Shown here: positions 26,911-47,413 of the stretch, piece by piece
Layout of the letters: each line of letters begins with the position of its first letter
Numbering within the stretch: position 1 is the first letter of the stretch
Source: Anniella stebbinsi
Lineage: Eukaryota > Chordata > Lepidosauria > Squamata > Anniellidae
Assembly: GCA_029215795.1 (NCBI GenBank)
Contig: JARDYH010000005.1
Coordinates: 36,214,001 to 36,278,000, forward strand
Direction: 5' to 3'
Length of the DNA: 64,000 nt
Program-made: the position numbers and the translations under genes
The notes under the pieces: generated by a model
Database searches by the model: none
What the model was told of the DNA's origin: nothing
What the model saw: only the letters and a program-made list of their open reading frames with translations

Positions 26911-29900
26911 GCATATCCATGCCCCTCTCTGTCACACACCAGGCTGGTTAAGGTGGTAGTGGGGAAGAACCTTTGTGAATAAAAATGGAGAGAAGGAGAA
27001 AGACCAGAAACGAGGGGGAAAGGCTGAAGGAGGAAAAGAAGAGGGAGCACCCAATGAAATACAAGCTATACCAAAAAAGCAGGAAGTCTTAATTCTTTAA
27101 GAGGGAATTGGAAGCCTAGTTCTAACCCAGAAGCTTCCCATGTTACTAAACTCTGCCACCATACATGTGATGTTCATTAGTAAACTGTCTGGTTTCCAGC
27201 CCCAGCACCACTTAGAGCTTTCCATGGTGCTGATTGCTTTCCACCTTGTTTCCTGAGGAATCTGCCCCAACCTGCTCACTGCTCAAGATCTGATCCATAG
27301 CAGAACCCAGCAACCCAACCGAGCATTATTAGAACTCCTAGCCTGAAATGGATCAGGCACTCAGAAATAAATTTGGGTGTTGAGCTTCCTGTGCCCACTG
27401 CCCTGCCCCAACTTAATGACAGCCACCAAATGGTTCTGGGTTTCCTGAATGGGACATGACCAGATGTGCCATTACAGGCACAACCTGGTGATATCATTGC
27501 CCAAGATGATCCCAGAATGTGAAGGGGAATGGCTGCAGTGGGAGGTCATTGCCTGCTCTTTAAGGCCCTCATCATGGCCATGAGCCACAGTCCACACCTA
27601 CCAATCCTGGAGGGGAGCTCCACAGCTTCCAACACTTGAGGGCTGGCTGGGAGGGAATAAAGAGCAGCATGGCATAGAAGATCCACAGCTGCACAGTGGC
27701 TTGGCTCCCTCTTCCAGTGGAAACCGAGAAGCATGGGTACCAGGAGAATCCATCAGAGGGCACCCAATCACAATTTGCCAACCTTCCACAATCCATGGGT
27801 CCAGGTATTGGAGCAGGAGGGGAGGCCCATCTTCCAAGACAGGAGTTGCCAAGGCAATTGCCTGGGGGCAGAGGGGCATGGCATGGGTGGGGTGAGCCCT
27901 GCAGCTGTGCTGTGTCTGAGCACCTGCTAACGTCTTTCTCTCCCTACCCTCCACAACTCCCAGGACTGCTGCAGCCATGCAGATCCCCAATGCCACACCA
28001 GAAGGGCAGCGCTGCCAGTTTATGAAACCTGGTACCTCCCCCAACATCTGCCTATTTTGGCCCAAGAAATACAGTCACACCAAGGAGGGATCAGTGGTGT
28101 ATTGGATCCAGGGCTTGCAGGAATGCAGCACCAGCACTCTTTGATTAGAAGGAATGCTGCCATTCAGGCTTCCTTGTTGCTTCTGGGAATAGCTGCAATT
28201 CTCACAGTGGCTAGGAGGAAAACAATATATTGTTCCCTCTTGCTATGCAAAGTATTTTGGGGTGGCTTGGTTTTGTACTGGCAGTTAAGAGCCATTCACT
28301 TTACAAAAAGACCTGCAGCTAGCAGATGAAAACTCCTAGGACTGGTTTATTAGTATGGATCAACACAGCTGCCTGAATGTTTGGACTCTCCTTGGGGGTG
28401 TGGCTATGGGAACTGTCATGATAAGCACCTCCCCTCCAACAACAACCACTTCACCACTGGGAAAGATGCTGGGGGCTGCATGCCAAAGTGGGTGAAGGAA
28501 TAGCCACGCCCACTCTCCCTCCCTCCCACATGTACACAAAGTCCATTCACACCAACACACACACCACTGATATACACACATGCATTTCATTTATGCAATC
28601 ACCGTGTTCATGACACAGACAGAACAGCTCCCTCTTTGTCTCAGTGGAGGCCTCTGTGAGCCAGGTGGGGAGGCTTTGTGGGCCTAATCCAGCCCACGGG
28701 CCCTGGATTTCCCACCCCAGCCATAGGGGATCAGCAGCTCCCCACAGTCCATGACACGATGGGCCCCTTCCTTAGCATCAATATCGGAGCTGGATGGCAG
28801 CAGCATGGAGGAGGAGGAGGAGGAGGAGGAGGTGATGCTGACAATTGCACAGCAGCAGTTGCTGCCACTAGCTACACCAGTAATGTCAGCCATACAGTAT
28901 CACCGCCCTGGGTGATGTCTGCTGATGGGAGCTGATCCAATTCCAGGATAGAGTGGGAGATATAAGCATACAACACCCACTGGGATTTGGATTGTGTTGC
29001 AAGGGTTTGGATATCACGAGGGGTCATGTGGCCCAGCCTTGTCCTTCTAGCCTGCAAATGGAGGGTGCCAGGAACAGAGATCCAGCCCCATTGCCCCACA
29101 TTGGGTCCCTGGACAGAGGCAGCTGGCCCTTTGCATTCCCTTCTCAGCTTTCGAGGCCCAAGACTCTCCACTCCTTCTGCATCCCTCTCAAGGATTGCTG
29201 TGTTTGACTCCATGTGCATCTGTGACACAGTGACAGAACTGGCTTTGACCATCCTTGGCTTGTGGGGAGGTTTTTGTCCCTCCACTTTTGCCACTGGCTG
29301 TCCCTTCCCTGAATCCCATGGCATGTGCAAGGATGGGGGGGATGCAGGAAGGAAGGTTACTTTCTCCCATGCTTAGCTGTAGTAGAAGCCATGTGCAACA
29401 CTTTGCTGCTGCCACCTCCTGGTGCAGATTAGCTTGCAGGGAGGATGACACCTTTCCTTCCTTCTGCTGGGGAACAAAGGCTGGGGAAGAGGCCACTTCT
29501 TACAAGCAGGGCTCAGGAGGGAAGTATGTGGTGCTTGCTGGATGAAGGAGGTGTCCAGACTGTCATCTCCTCACTAGGAGGATGGTGTGCGTGGCCCTGG
29601 CGAGCTGGTTTGTCTGCCTTCAGCTGGTACTGCCCTGATCTCATGGTATATGGCTAAGGCTGGGCCACAAAGGGCAGAGGATGCCTGCCAGCCCTGATGC
29701 TCCTCCTCTATTCCACAATTTGCCGTCTTGGACCAGGCAGGGGTGCATCTCATCCAGCCCACTGATGATCTAGGTGGTACTGCATCAATTTGAGGGACCT
29801 CCTCCAGGGTATCCTGGGTTGGCAGACAGGGGTCCAGTGGAACCTTGCAACCACTGAGGCCACTTGGCAGGGCTGCAGCATGAGGGCATCCTATGGTGCC

Positions 29901-29984
29901 TGAGGAACATGCAGATCTGAACTACAGGCTGGACCCTATCTTGCAGCACCAGGTAGCTGCCTGTCCTGACCACACTTGGGGTGG
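26911..29984. other. 3-kb unassigned intergenic segment
   Basis: Unlike its surroundings, it has few recognisable repeats and moderately high GC. A (GGA)n run lies at 28806-28832 and an ACAC-rich patch at 28549-28578. Open frames up to 155 codons (27598-28065 and 28872-29330 minus; 28987-29376 plus) show no domain I recognise. It could be a decayed DNA transposon or intergenic sequence. Confidence 0.35.
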
Positions 29985-30175
29985 AGAGCTCATTTATTTC
30001 ATTTTTAATTCATTTAAAATATTGCTTGGCTGCCTTTCAGCCCTCCCAAGGTAGTGTACAGCATTCAAAAACACAAAGCTGGTATGACATTAAAAATGAA
30101 ATAAAAACAATAAGAACAGTAATAAAAACAATAAAGCACATTGCCCTGACTGATGCAAACACCCAAAAAACTCTA
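29985..30175 (-). repeat. Probable L2-like LINE 3' fragment, reverse
   Basis: TTGCTTGGCTGCCTTTCAGC followed by AAATAAAAACAATAAGAAC A-rich blocks, the reversed 3' tail pattern. Confidence 0.4.
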
Positions 30176-30186
30176 AGATTGCTATC

Positions 30187-30252
30187 CTCTATAAACATAT
30201 TTGGGAGTAAGTCTTATCAAACTCAGTAGGGCCTACTTCTAAGTAGACATGT
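30187..30252 (+). repeat. Family C fragment
   Basis: TTTGGGAGTAAGTCTTATCA, ACTCAGTAGGGCCTACTTCT, AAGTAGACATG. Confidence 0.5.
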
Positions 30253-31920
30253 TTGTGTTGTATGTTTCTCCTGAGTTTCAGACAAAGGAGGGAGTACATA
30301 TTTTAAATAAATAATGAAAAGGAAGTAAGGAGCTGGGTGAAATCTGAGTTGGGAAAGGGCAGAAGATTGAGCATGCTCTGAGAGGTCAAGCTCACGTTTG
30401 CAGCAGAAAGTGCCCCAAAAAGGCATATTTATCATAAACCAACATGCCTCATATAAAAACAAAGAAGAAAGCACTTCATAAAGAGAAAAAATGTTTTAAC
30501 ACAAAATGCTTTATGTTAAAATATTGTCCAGTAATTCCACACTTCTGTAGCAAGGGAAGTCAGATAACAATACAACTGGGAAAGAGGAAAAGTCACTGGA
30601 AGAAAAGAAAAGAAAAATCCCAGCTTGCCATAGCAGAAGACTGTAGATAACTTGCTAAATTTTCATGAATATTGAAACTCTTCTGAGGATGTATGTTGGG
30701 GGTTAATGGGGCAGTCACAGGGAGGTGACTGTATTTCACATTGTCATTATCACATGTCCCATAACCCATCAGCAAAGTGAACGCTGCATGTACGTGATTC
30801 AAAAATGCCAAATACAACCAATGATAGAAAGATAAATTAATCCATGCTGTATTTCTTGCTAATCTGCTTCTATTGTTTTACATATTTCCAAGAACTGGTC
30901 TTCAGAGAACTGTAGATAGATGAACTATTGAACAGAATAAAAAAAATGCAAGATAGTATGGTAACCAAAGCTGAGCTAGTGATGGAGGTTCTGCTCAAAA
31001 CCCTCTATTTATTGATTTTACTGGATTGCACCCCTCAATAAGATCCTCTCAGTAAGAGAGTTTAGACACATTGGGGGGGGGAAGGGGGAGTGTCTTGCTG
31101 ACACTCCTCTGCACACAATCCATAGCAGGCCATGTTATCAGAGTCTGAAAACCATAAGTGTGTCATTAATGTTACAAGTATGTAAATAAAAAACAAAGGC
31201 AACCATATTGGCCATAACAAAGTATCCAAAATCCATGTAGATTAATTATTATTAATTTTGTAATCTTTGAATTGGTTTAATAAAGGCATGACACTATAAT
31301 TTCTTTGTTAGGCCAATTCAAAGAACACAAAAAATGTGAAAGCTTTCAAGGTCTCCAGAAAGCTGCCACCGTTACATAAAAACATTTAAATAAATCAGGA
31401 AATTGGGTTATTAAGCACTTACAGTATGAAGAAACATCAGATCAGAGATGGTGGTGATAAAGAGAATGAGGGAAATGTAAGACATTTTTTTGTGGGTGAA
31501 AAAAACAACTTATTAAAGCCTTTAGCAGCCTTAAAATTATATTCATATGGGAAAATTAAATCTGGACAGCTATTTATTTGCAGCCTAATATTGGGAAGGA
31601 GAAAAGGTTGGCATAATTTTAGTGTCTAGCTAAACAGTTTCACATGATTCTGTGCCTCACCCAACAAAGCTTTCCTACGCATCCTATGTTTTATGTTTTA
31701 TAACTTCTAATTATGTTTTATTGACAATTGCATTAGTATAGGAAAGTGCTACATTTCATTTCAAAAGGGAATTCAACCTATTCAATTATGATTAATTAAT
31801 TATGTTACGGGGACAAGTCCTTTCTAGATTCACATACAGGAGAAGAGCAAGAAATGCTATTCATTTAAAATTATAGTAAGCTAATAATACAAGCAGTTGT
31901 AAAAAAGTTTCTAGGATATC
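30253..31920. other. Unannotated intergenic
   Basis: AT-rich, nothing supportable. Confidence 0.4.
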
Positions 31921-31921
31921 T

Positions 31922-32010
31922 GACTGCAATCCTATGCATGCTTATATGAGAGTAAGACCTATTGAATTCAGTGGAACTTGCTTACCAGTAAACATGCATA
32001 AGATCATGCT
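31922..32010 (+). repeat. Family C short repeat
   Basis: GACTGCAATCCTATGCATGC at the left, AACATGCATAAGATCATGC at the right, with GAGAGTAAGACCTATTGAAT between. Confidence 0.6.
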
Positions 32011-33129
32011 CTTAATAGAAATCTCTAAAAGGTTGGAAAATAAAATGTAATTTGCAATTTGACCTAGGTACTGTGTTTGTTTGCATACATAGAAACTGTT
32101 ATACTGTGTTTGCTAAAGATACCATCTTTGTGACCTACAGTTGGGGTTCGTACAACTCAACATCTCTATCAATTATCTCAGGAGAAGGAAAGACAACATT
32201 ATGGGGAGAAAACTATGCCCATCAACACTCCAAAGAAGCAAAATGCAATGGGAAACACATTGGGAGTATTTAGAAATCTGCTTTCTCATAAAAAGAACTA
32301 AACATTAATAGGTTGAGTTTATTTATTTAGCAAATTAAAAATCTAAATTAATCCTTCTTGCCACAGTAAATATACAAATCACACATGAAGCTGTTCATTG
32401 TTTGTCATTCTATACACAGGAATATGTTGTGGCCCTAGAAGCAATAGTCATCCAATCCAAAATGTTCCTATTCCCTCACTTTGAGGAACAGATTTTGGTG
32501 TTATTATCTTTTACTCATATAAAACCACACTGAGAGCCAATCTACCCATTATACAGAGTAAGTCGGTAGAATTCTGGACTATACCACTTCAGTCTGCCAA
32601 TAAAGATGGATCATTTAAAAAAATAATCACCTGTATATTTTTATACAGCAAGCACATTAGAGGCATAGCATCACCCTTCCTAGGACTATATCAGGTAGCT
32701 TTCTGCAGTGCTGCGGAAGGGGCAGGAGGAAGAATGACAAAACAGGACATCCCACCTACTATCCAAAGTGGAAGAGGCCAGAATTCTACCTCCGTCTCGC
32801 ATCTCATTCTGTGCAATGTGTAGAATTGACTCTAACGAAATTATACCGCTTGAACTGATCTTCCCTAGGTACCCTGACAAGGACCAAGGGGGAAAAAATC
32901 ACATTTGTGTCCACCATATCATCAGTAACATGCGATTATGCCAATATCCAAGACATCTGATTAAACTAGGAAAGGCTGGAGAGGAAAAATTGCACCCCCT
33001 TCAACTCCAAAGCACACCTGTCCTGCCTTAGGCCACAGTTTTGGTGTTACACATCAAGGAGATAAAGCCCTGTACTTTCTTCCTTCCTGGGTTTTTTCCT
33101 ATCTAAAGGGGAAGTAACAACTCCAACAC
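32011..33129. other. Unannotated intergenic
   Basis: Nothing supportable. Confidence 0.4.
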
Positions 33130-34330
33130 GCAGCATGTATGCAACAAGCACAGGCAAAATTTGGGAGAGGAGCGCAAACAGCAGGAGAAGAACGAGGGAT
33201 CGCCGCCCCTCCCTTTCTGCCTGCGGTTTACATAATATGCACTGGGAAATCGGGTCAACGTTTCCTCCCGGGGCTGCCATGTTCAGTGGAGACTGAATAC
33301 AGGCAAACTAGAATGCATTATCCAGCCGGCTTTGAGGACATCCCCCCCCCCCCCGCCGCCCCACAATAATGGGAGGGAGACTGACTTTGCCAAACCCACA
33401 GTGTTTAAGAGTTGAGAATCCTGTTAAAACAAGCACGCACAGTCGGGCACGTGGAAAGCAAGAATGGGGGAGAGAAAAGAAGATTAAAGGAGATCTCGGT
33501 TAAATACTGTGCTCAGTCCTTGCGTTAAGGGAAACGTTTCAGGGAAGCGGAACAGAAAGGCGGCCGGCTTGTACGTGATCGAGAGCACAAAGAGGAGGGG
33601 CGGAGATGCCACGTGGGTGCTGGCGAGGCAGAGTCTATGCTGCTCCACAGCAGACGGGCAAAACAGGGGGTGCCTGTGTGCAAAATGAGGACGTGTAGGG
33701 CGAAAGATGGCGTTTCAGAGAGGCGCTGTAGCTTTCTTCCCAGCCTTCCTCCCTCGACCACCCCACCCCGCTTTATAGGAATGTAAATCCGCCTTAATGC
33801 TATTGAAGTCAACGGAATAGTGGAGACGGGAGACAAGTCTCTGACCCGTCTCTTTATTCTTTTCCACATCTTCCCTCACGCCTTGTATCGATGGGGCAGT
33901 CGAGGAGACTCTGCTTGGCAGACGTGCTGATTTCTTCGCATCCATTCACCTTCTTGTTCTGCCCATGGACGAGAACGTGACGTTAAATATGGTGTCTCTG
34001 TGGCTTGCAGATTGGAGCTAGAGATACTATTCGCATCACTGCTGCTGCTGCCGCAGTTTTCCTCTGCAGGATGGAGCTGCAGTCACACCGCTTGGCCTCG
34101 CTTCGCCCCCGCTCTGCAGCTCTTTCTATTATTTATGGCATCCGGGACATTCCTCGCGCCTGCTCTGGATTTGTCTCCATCTCCTCCTCTTTTGGAGCCT
34201 TTTTAATCCTTTCCCATATGATAAGACCATGCAATGGGGGTGGGTGGGGGTTAAATCATACATTTCCAATATCCAGGGGAAAAGCTAAAGCTGAATCTTT
34301 CTGTGTCTGTCTGTTTAGATGAGTTTTATT
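33130..34330. promoter_or_regulatory. GC-rich domain 1.2-2.3 kb upstream of TUBA1B
   Basis: Non-repetitive, CpG-containing sequence (for example 33180-33270, 33550-33620, 33880-33985 and 34090-34180) set apart from the TUBA1B promoter by AT-richer DNA. GTGACGTTAAATAT near 33977 contains a TGACGT half CRE. No convincing exon. It could be an enhancer or an alternative promoter; this is inferred from composition only. Confidence 0.35.
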
Positions 34331-35334
34331 GGCCTATGACGCTGCTACAGGATCTACAAATAACAGAATAACTTCTTCCAAATGCAACTGTGTAGCCTTC
34401 CCTCTTCCCTCGATTGCACGCTCGTCTTACCAATCAATCCCTCCGCAAATTCAGAGACATAGGGGAACAAACGTAAAGCTGACTCTCAGCTAGAAAGCAT
34501 GCCAGTTATTCGAACATGAAATATACAGAAGCCCTTGCAGCTGTTGGCCATTTGTCTTCCTCACCCACCCAATTCCAGCAGGACTCAGAGCATTCTTAAG
34601 TCTGTCCCCCACCCTCTTTGAATACCACGAACAATCTACTTTGTATCGTGTAATTAAATGCTATTTTAAACAACGCAATGACAGGGCAAAATGCACTTGC
34701 TCTGATTTTTAACGTGGTTTGAATAATTAAGAAAAGGTTGTGTACGCGTGTTATGAACGTGTGCATTTCTACACTCTTTGCGTGCTAACAAAACTGCACT
34801 GGAGATCTGCTTTTGTCTTCCAGGCAGGCGGTCTAGAAAGACTATACGGATGCGCTATTACCTCCTACCGGGGATAATATGATCTGAAGAATTGCGGTAG
34901 GGGCGCCCTTCTTGTGATGTATATCCCTGCATTTTCCTCCTGCAGAAATGATCCCTACATTCCCTCAAAAGCAGCGGTTGCATCCTCCTTCTGATTTCGA
35001 TAATACAACCGCTTCTTAGAAGGAACGGCTTTCTGTCTCCCTAGGAAAAAGATAACTGTTTTTATACTTATATATTAAACTGTTTAATATTAAACACATG
35101 TCAATATGTTTTTAGTATGTTACGCTGTGGCCAAGAAGCCTAACCCTTTACTATCAGCATTTTGATGCAAGGAATTCAGATGGCTGATGCATAAGAGCCC
35201 TTCTACCTAAGAAGGATTTGCCCTGCTGATTCTTCGTTAGAGAGCAAGAGCTGATTCCCCCACTCCACGTCTCACATTTCCTCCCTCCCACCAAAAATCC
35301 TTGTCTCTCATAGCAAAAAGAGGGGTCATTGGTC

Positions 35335-35500
35335 TCAGCCAATCACTGATTGTGCGCTCACAGATAGACGTACCAGCTTGCCCAATAACAACCGCGCAGT
35401 AAATTTATTATCCTAAATTCATGAAAGGCCAGCTTCCGCACCCTGCTTTGAGAGGGAGATGTGATATAAAAGCAGCGGGGCGGCCCCTTCTTTTCTCATT
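35335..35500 (+). promoter_or_regulatory. TUBA1B: TUBA1B core promoter
   Basis: A canonical TATAAAA at 35465-35471 is preceded by CCAAT boxes at 35339-35343 and 35382-35386. A GC-rich GCGGGGCGG block (35475-35483) follows the TATA box. The predicted start is near 35495. The two-CCAAT plus TATA layout parallels the TUBA1A promoter although intervening sequence differs. Confidence 0.85.
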
Positions 35501-35506
35501 CTGTTA

Positions 35507-35517
35507 CTTACATCGAC
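35507..35517 (+). promoter_or_regulatory. 5'UTR block shared with TUBA1A
   Basis: CTTACATCGAC, identical to TUBA1A 19321-19331 and at almost the same distance from the TATA box. It is a candidate initiator-proximal or mRNA-level control element; function unknown. Confidence 0.5.
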
Positions 35518-35605
35518 TCTTAGCTTGTCGGGAGAAGTAACATCAAAGGTTTCCTAATTTCCCCCCTTCCTTCTTCTGTTTCCTGCAATCCTTTTCGCCA
35601 GCATC

Positions 35606-42991
<7,386 letters not shown>

Positions 42992-43181
42992 ACCTCCCCT
43001 GCATTTCTTTGCTGCATGGCTCATCTCCATGGTTTTTTCAGCTAGACACACTTAGCTACTTGTTAACTGGAGCAATGTTACTATGAAGGAGTGCAGCAGC
43101 CTTTACTAGGATGTCTTGTCATTCCACTATGTGATCAAGTCAATTTTCCATGTCTTTGTAAATGTATCATCATGTCTGTGA

Positions 43182-43187
43182 AATAAA
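43182..43187 (+). terminator. TUBA1B: TUBA1B poly(A) signal
   Basis: AATAAA about 190 nt after the stop, followed by TTGGATATGTGTCACTTC at 43207-43224. The 3'UTR of about 210 nt shows no obvious similarity to that of TUBA1A. Confidence 0.85.
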
Positions 43188-43398
43188 AGGCTTTAAAAAC
43201 AACATCTTGGATATGTGTCACTTCAAACATTCTTTTAACATGGAGGATCATTCTGCAATGTCTTTATCCAAGTCACAAAAAAATGCTAGTTCTTGCCAGC
43301 AACACTGATGCTGTCATTGCTTTCTGAATGGATTTAGTAAATGCCAGGAGGGAGAATCTCTTATCTGATTCTATCAACCTGTGAAAGAGTTTACTTAA

Positions 43399-43510
43399 GG
43401 CACAATCCTATGCATGTTTAAGCAGAAAAAAGTCCTACAACTCCCAGCATGGCTGTGTGGGAAATTCTGTAGGACTTTTTTATGCCTAAAGGTGCATAGG
43501 ATTGCACTCT
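43399..43510. repeat. Family C palindromic element with P-like core, 3' of TUBA1B
   Basis: Outer inverted ends GGCACAATCCTATGCA and TGCATAGGATTGCAC enclose an inner inverted pair AAGTCCTACA and TGTAGGACTT. About 110 bp. Confidence 0.6.
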
Positions 43511-45125
43511 TCAAGTTTTACTTAGTTCATTTACTGTTTTCCTTGGATTTGATGCCTGAACTCAGGCTTTTAAGCTAATGGGGCATATGTTAACATCACC
43601 TTTGAAAGCCTGGTATCATTTTCAAAGGAAGTATGGGGATGTTTAGCATAACATCTATTTCATCTCTACCGTAACATCCCATAACAAGGTGTAACGCTTT
43701 ACATTACTTGTACTCCTTAACCCTCAAGGGTAGGCCAGAGTTTTCCCTGCAGTGCAGATTGGGAGAGGGCTTGGGGCTGACTGGTACTAGTCTAAGACTG
43801 CACACTTGCCCCTGAGTCTGTGGTTAAAGTACATGGTTCATTAGCTTGCATGTCTTGGAAGCAATGGGACAATTCTAACTCATGGGACAAAAGTTATTTT
43901 TGCATTACTGAATAAAAAATCTTAAATGATTTGTTCATTAAGATTCCTAGCTGTAGGAAGGTGAAATGAGTGCAATGGCACTTTAAAAGACTCAAGTTTA
44001 TTACTCAGATTAAATTGGATTTGTAACCTCCACTGGTAGAATTATAGAGGTAAACTCGGAAAGAATTTAGTGTGTGTTTTTAATCTCCCAATGGTTTACT
44101 AAAGGATTTGAGATTTGAGAAAAGCCCAAAAAGTAAAACAATACACAGTCCTAATTGTATTCACCTGAGGCTGGTAAATTCCCAAATGAAATTACAAGGG
44201 GTTTGTACAGTTACAACCCCTCACTGAAAGCAGTACCAGCAGTATGTTCCCACACCCCACCTTTTTTCTTTGGTAATGATTTTTTGGTACTGGTGACCAA
44301 TCACACCACCTCTTTCTGATTAGCCTTGGTTGTGTGGGGAAGTTTCAAAGCACAACGTGGATCCACACAACCCAACTCTTCCCACCAGTAGTCTGCATGT
44401 ATCCATGGACAGTAGAAAAGCTGATGATACAGTGGGCAAATGGGGGCTCATATGCCTGTTTTGGAGCTGACTTGGACAACAGAATTAGCCCTGACTGCAT
44501 GGTGAAGTCTCTGCACGTTACTGGAGGTGGTAGTGTGATAAAGCTTCATTGTATATGCAATGGGTAAAGAATTAATCTGGCCACCTGGCAGAGCTATCAG
44601 ATTGCTATTTAATTGAGTGCCCAGCTGTAATATGCATGAGTCTTGCCCCATGGCCAGGCTCAGTTTTCATTTGTGTATTCCTCCTTAGGCTTGTGACAAT
44701 GGTTGAAAAACCTTGCCTTTTTGTACTAACATAGTTAGGATGGATTTGTATATTTACTTACCTCTCCTAGCACCATGGTTTTACCTGTGCTTCTGAGGTT
44801 GTTCTCTACCATGCCATGCGTAGTGCAAATCTAGATGTGCTACAATCTACAGCAGCATCCATATAACATTGTACCACTGAAGTGCATGCTTTTGGTGATG
44901 TGCTCATTGTATGCCTGATGTTGGAGATTACACACATTTGTCTGTGCATTGTGCTCAAGCACGGTGTCAGTACCTGGTACCCTTGGTCAACTGCCACAGC
45001 CTCAGCACACCAGCTAAGTGTGTATCAGGATTGCAACTTCAAGCAAAGATGCATTTGTGATCTTCATTCACTAAAGAAATTCACCTACCCGAAAACTACA
45101 GTAGTTCCCTAGGCTGCCAATTAGT
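43511..45125. other. Unannotated intergenic 3' of TUBA1B
   Basis: No exon or clear repeat recognised. Confidence 0.4.
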
Positions 45126-45129
45126 TTCC

Positions 45130-45544
45130 GGTCGAAGTACAAAGTGTTGGTTAGTACCTTTAAAGCCCTACATGGTTTGGGTCCAGGTTACCTGCAGGAT
45201 CGCCTTCTCCCATACAATCCACCCTGCATGCTCAGGTCCTCTGGGAAGAATCTACTATAGTCAGCCAAGACTAGGCTGACACACCCAGAGGACCTTCTCT
45301 TCTGCCGCTCCCAGACTGTGGAATGACCTGCCGGGAGAGATCAGCCAACTTACCAGTCTTCTAGCATTTAAGAGAGCTATAAAGACTGATCTCTTTGAGC
45401 AGGCCTACCCAGTCGAATTTTAAGACTTTGTTGATTTTAATAACGTATTACTTTTATATGCTGTTTATCAGTTTTATGTATTTTATATTGTCTGTATTGA
45501 TGTTGTCCCCCACCTCAATCCGGAGGAAGAAGCAGGTAAGAAAT

Positions 45545-45577
<33 letters not shown>

Positions 45578-45581
45578 TTTG
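45130..45581 (+). repeat. L2-like LINE 3' end with GAT tail
   Basis: TTTGGGTCCAGGTTACCTGC, CTGTGGAATGACCTGCCGG, GACTGATCTCTTTGAGCAGG and CCACCTCAATCCGGAGGAAG are the 3' ORF/UTR sequence of an L2-like LINE, closing in a (GAT)n run at 45546-45578. Confidence 0.65.
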
Positions 45582-45784
45582 TTTTCAGCACGATCTCTGA
45601 CTGGATATTTATTTGTGATATTTATATATCACTAAATATAATAAAATCCCTAAAATATTTTTAAAAGTACATTTAAAATGCAATGTTGATATAGAAAGAA
45701 TTGGTTTTTGCATTCCCATTTAGTTATGCCTTCATAACATAGATGTGGTATATTCAAGCAGAGAGATCACACAGGATCTAGGTG

Positions 45785-45788
<4 letters not shown>

Positions 45789-45825
<37 letters not shown>
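45789..45825. repeat. (GT)n microsatellite
   Basis: About 18 GT units. Confidence 0.95.
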
Positions 45826-45827
<2 letters not shown>

Positions 45828-47078
45828 AAGACAAAATGAGAGATGGGTTATGATCAAGTACCTAGCTAGCCACAGCCCACTGGTTGCATTTTGCTTGGCG
45901 GATCACACATTGTGCAAGGCGTGAACTCCATGGTGCAGATAGGGAATTTTAGACCCTCGATTTAATGGTCTAACAACAACAACAACAACATCCCTTTAGA
46001 TGGCCATGTATATTACTATGGTTGCAAAGCACATAATTAACATCTTGTCTCCCAGCCACTCCCACCCCCACCCCCACTTCTTTACAACTGCTTCTACATT
46101 CGTAATATCTTATAGCAAGCAAACACTGACGATATGAAATAATTTTAAGGAAATATTCTGAGCATGTGCTGTTTCACATTTTATGACATCCATCAGGACA
46201 ACAGGAATTAAATTGACAGTACATTTTGTTGTAGAAAAAGATAATATATATGCTAAGTAAAACTAACAAAACGAGCATCATTAGCCATATACATACCCAA
46301 GCCAGCTGATCTCTGACCATAAAATGTTTTTTTCAATAGAAGAAGAAAGGAAGGATGTTGTGTTTAGTAGCATTGGACTCCCTGTACCCCAGTATTCTCC
46401 AGCCATCCCAGGTCATTTTGGGGGTTCAGCCCTTAGGGCCAGCGGCACTACTGCTTGAACTAAAGTGATACTTTAAATTAAAGCCAGCAGTTAATTTCTG
46501 AAAGAAAAGATGCCAGGGATCAAGCATACTGGAAAGCCTTTCTCTGCTGATCTACAATCGGCCTCCAATTTGTGGAAACCATCTATCTGTAATTACTCAG
46601 TGTTGAAGGAAATAATCTGCTCAAACCGGTTTTAAGGTTGACCCTTTGAATTCAAAACAACTTCTGAAGCTGAGCCCTCAATCAAATTTAAACTCTAGGC
46701 TGTAGAAACGAAATGTCTTTTGAGGGGATGTGAGCTTCCTAACAAACCTTCCCCTTCTCTCAGCCAAGAATCCTCTGGTTTCCCCCACTCCTATTTTACG
46801 CAGGGCCTCTAGATGGCACTGTATACATATGTTTTTTTCTGGGAGTGGGGCGAACAGGCCTGGAATTTCCTATAATTAGACAGGAAAATCTGTCGTCATG
46901 ATCTACTAGCATCAGAAGACAAGCAAAACAGGATGTCTGCGTTTGTTATAGGTGACTCTGGACAGTTATCCCTCTGCTGTATAACAAAACACAATATATT
47001 ATCTGCCGTTGACAAGTAATAATGAAACAGAACCTTATTGAGTGGTTTTAATAATGTGGTGAGCTGGTTATATGCAGT
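45826..47078. other. Unannotated intergenic
   Basis: Contains a short (AAC)n run near 45974-45990. Nothing else supportable. Confidence 0.4.
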
Positions 47079-47413
47079 GTCTAAGTAAGGGATGTTGAAC
47101 CTTTTTCAGCCAGAGGGCTGAATTCAATTTTGGAGAAGCTCTCAGGCTCACATTCCAGTGGGGCAAAAGGGGCAAGGCCAAAAATACCAACATCATTTAA
47201 GTTAAAGCTCTTACTGTCAGTAACAAAGCCTTAGGAGAGACATTTCAATCTTTTAGAATGTGAACATAACTGTAAAAGCCAGGAAACCACCAAATGATCA
47301 ACAGACAGGGGAAGGAGGCTTGGCCACCTGGAGAACCCTGGAGTGCTGGATTTGGGCCCTAGGTAGGCTGGATTTGGCCCATGGGCCTGACGTTTAACAC
47401 TCCTGGTCTATGT
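47079..47413. mobile_element. Family H1 hAT-like element, best copy
   Basis: Body 47087-47405 (319 bp). Ends AAGGGATGTTGAAC and (reversed) CAGGAGTGTTAAAC, flanked by GTCTAAGT and GTCTATGT (7 of 8). This copy identifies family H1 as a hAT-type element. Confidence 0.75.

Noticed and set aside
34000..34206. Small open frame resembling a signal peptide (LLLLPQFSSAGW) upstream of TUBA1B
   Set aside because: Lies in GC-rich non-coding DNA, lacks a proper ATG context and has no homologous domain or gene partner.
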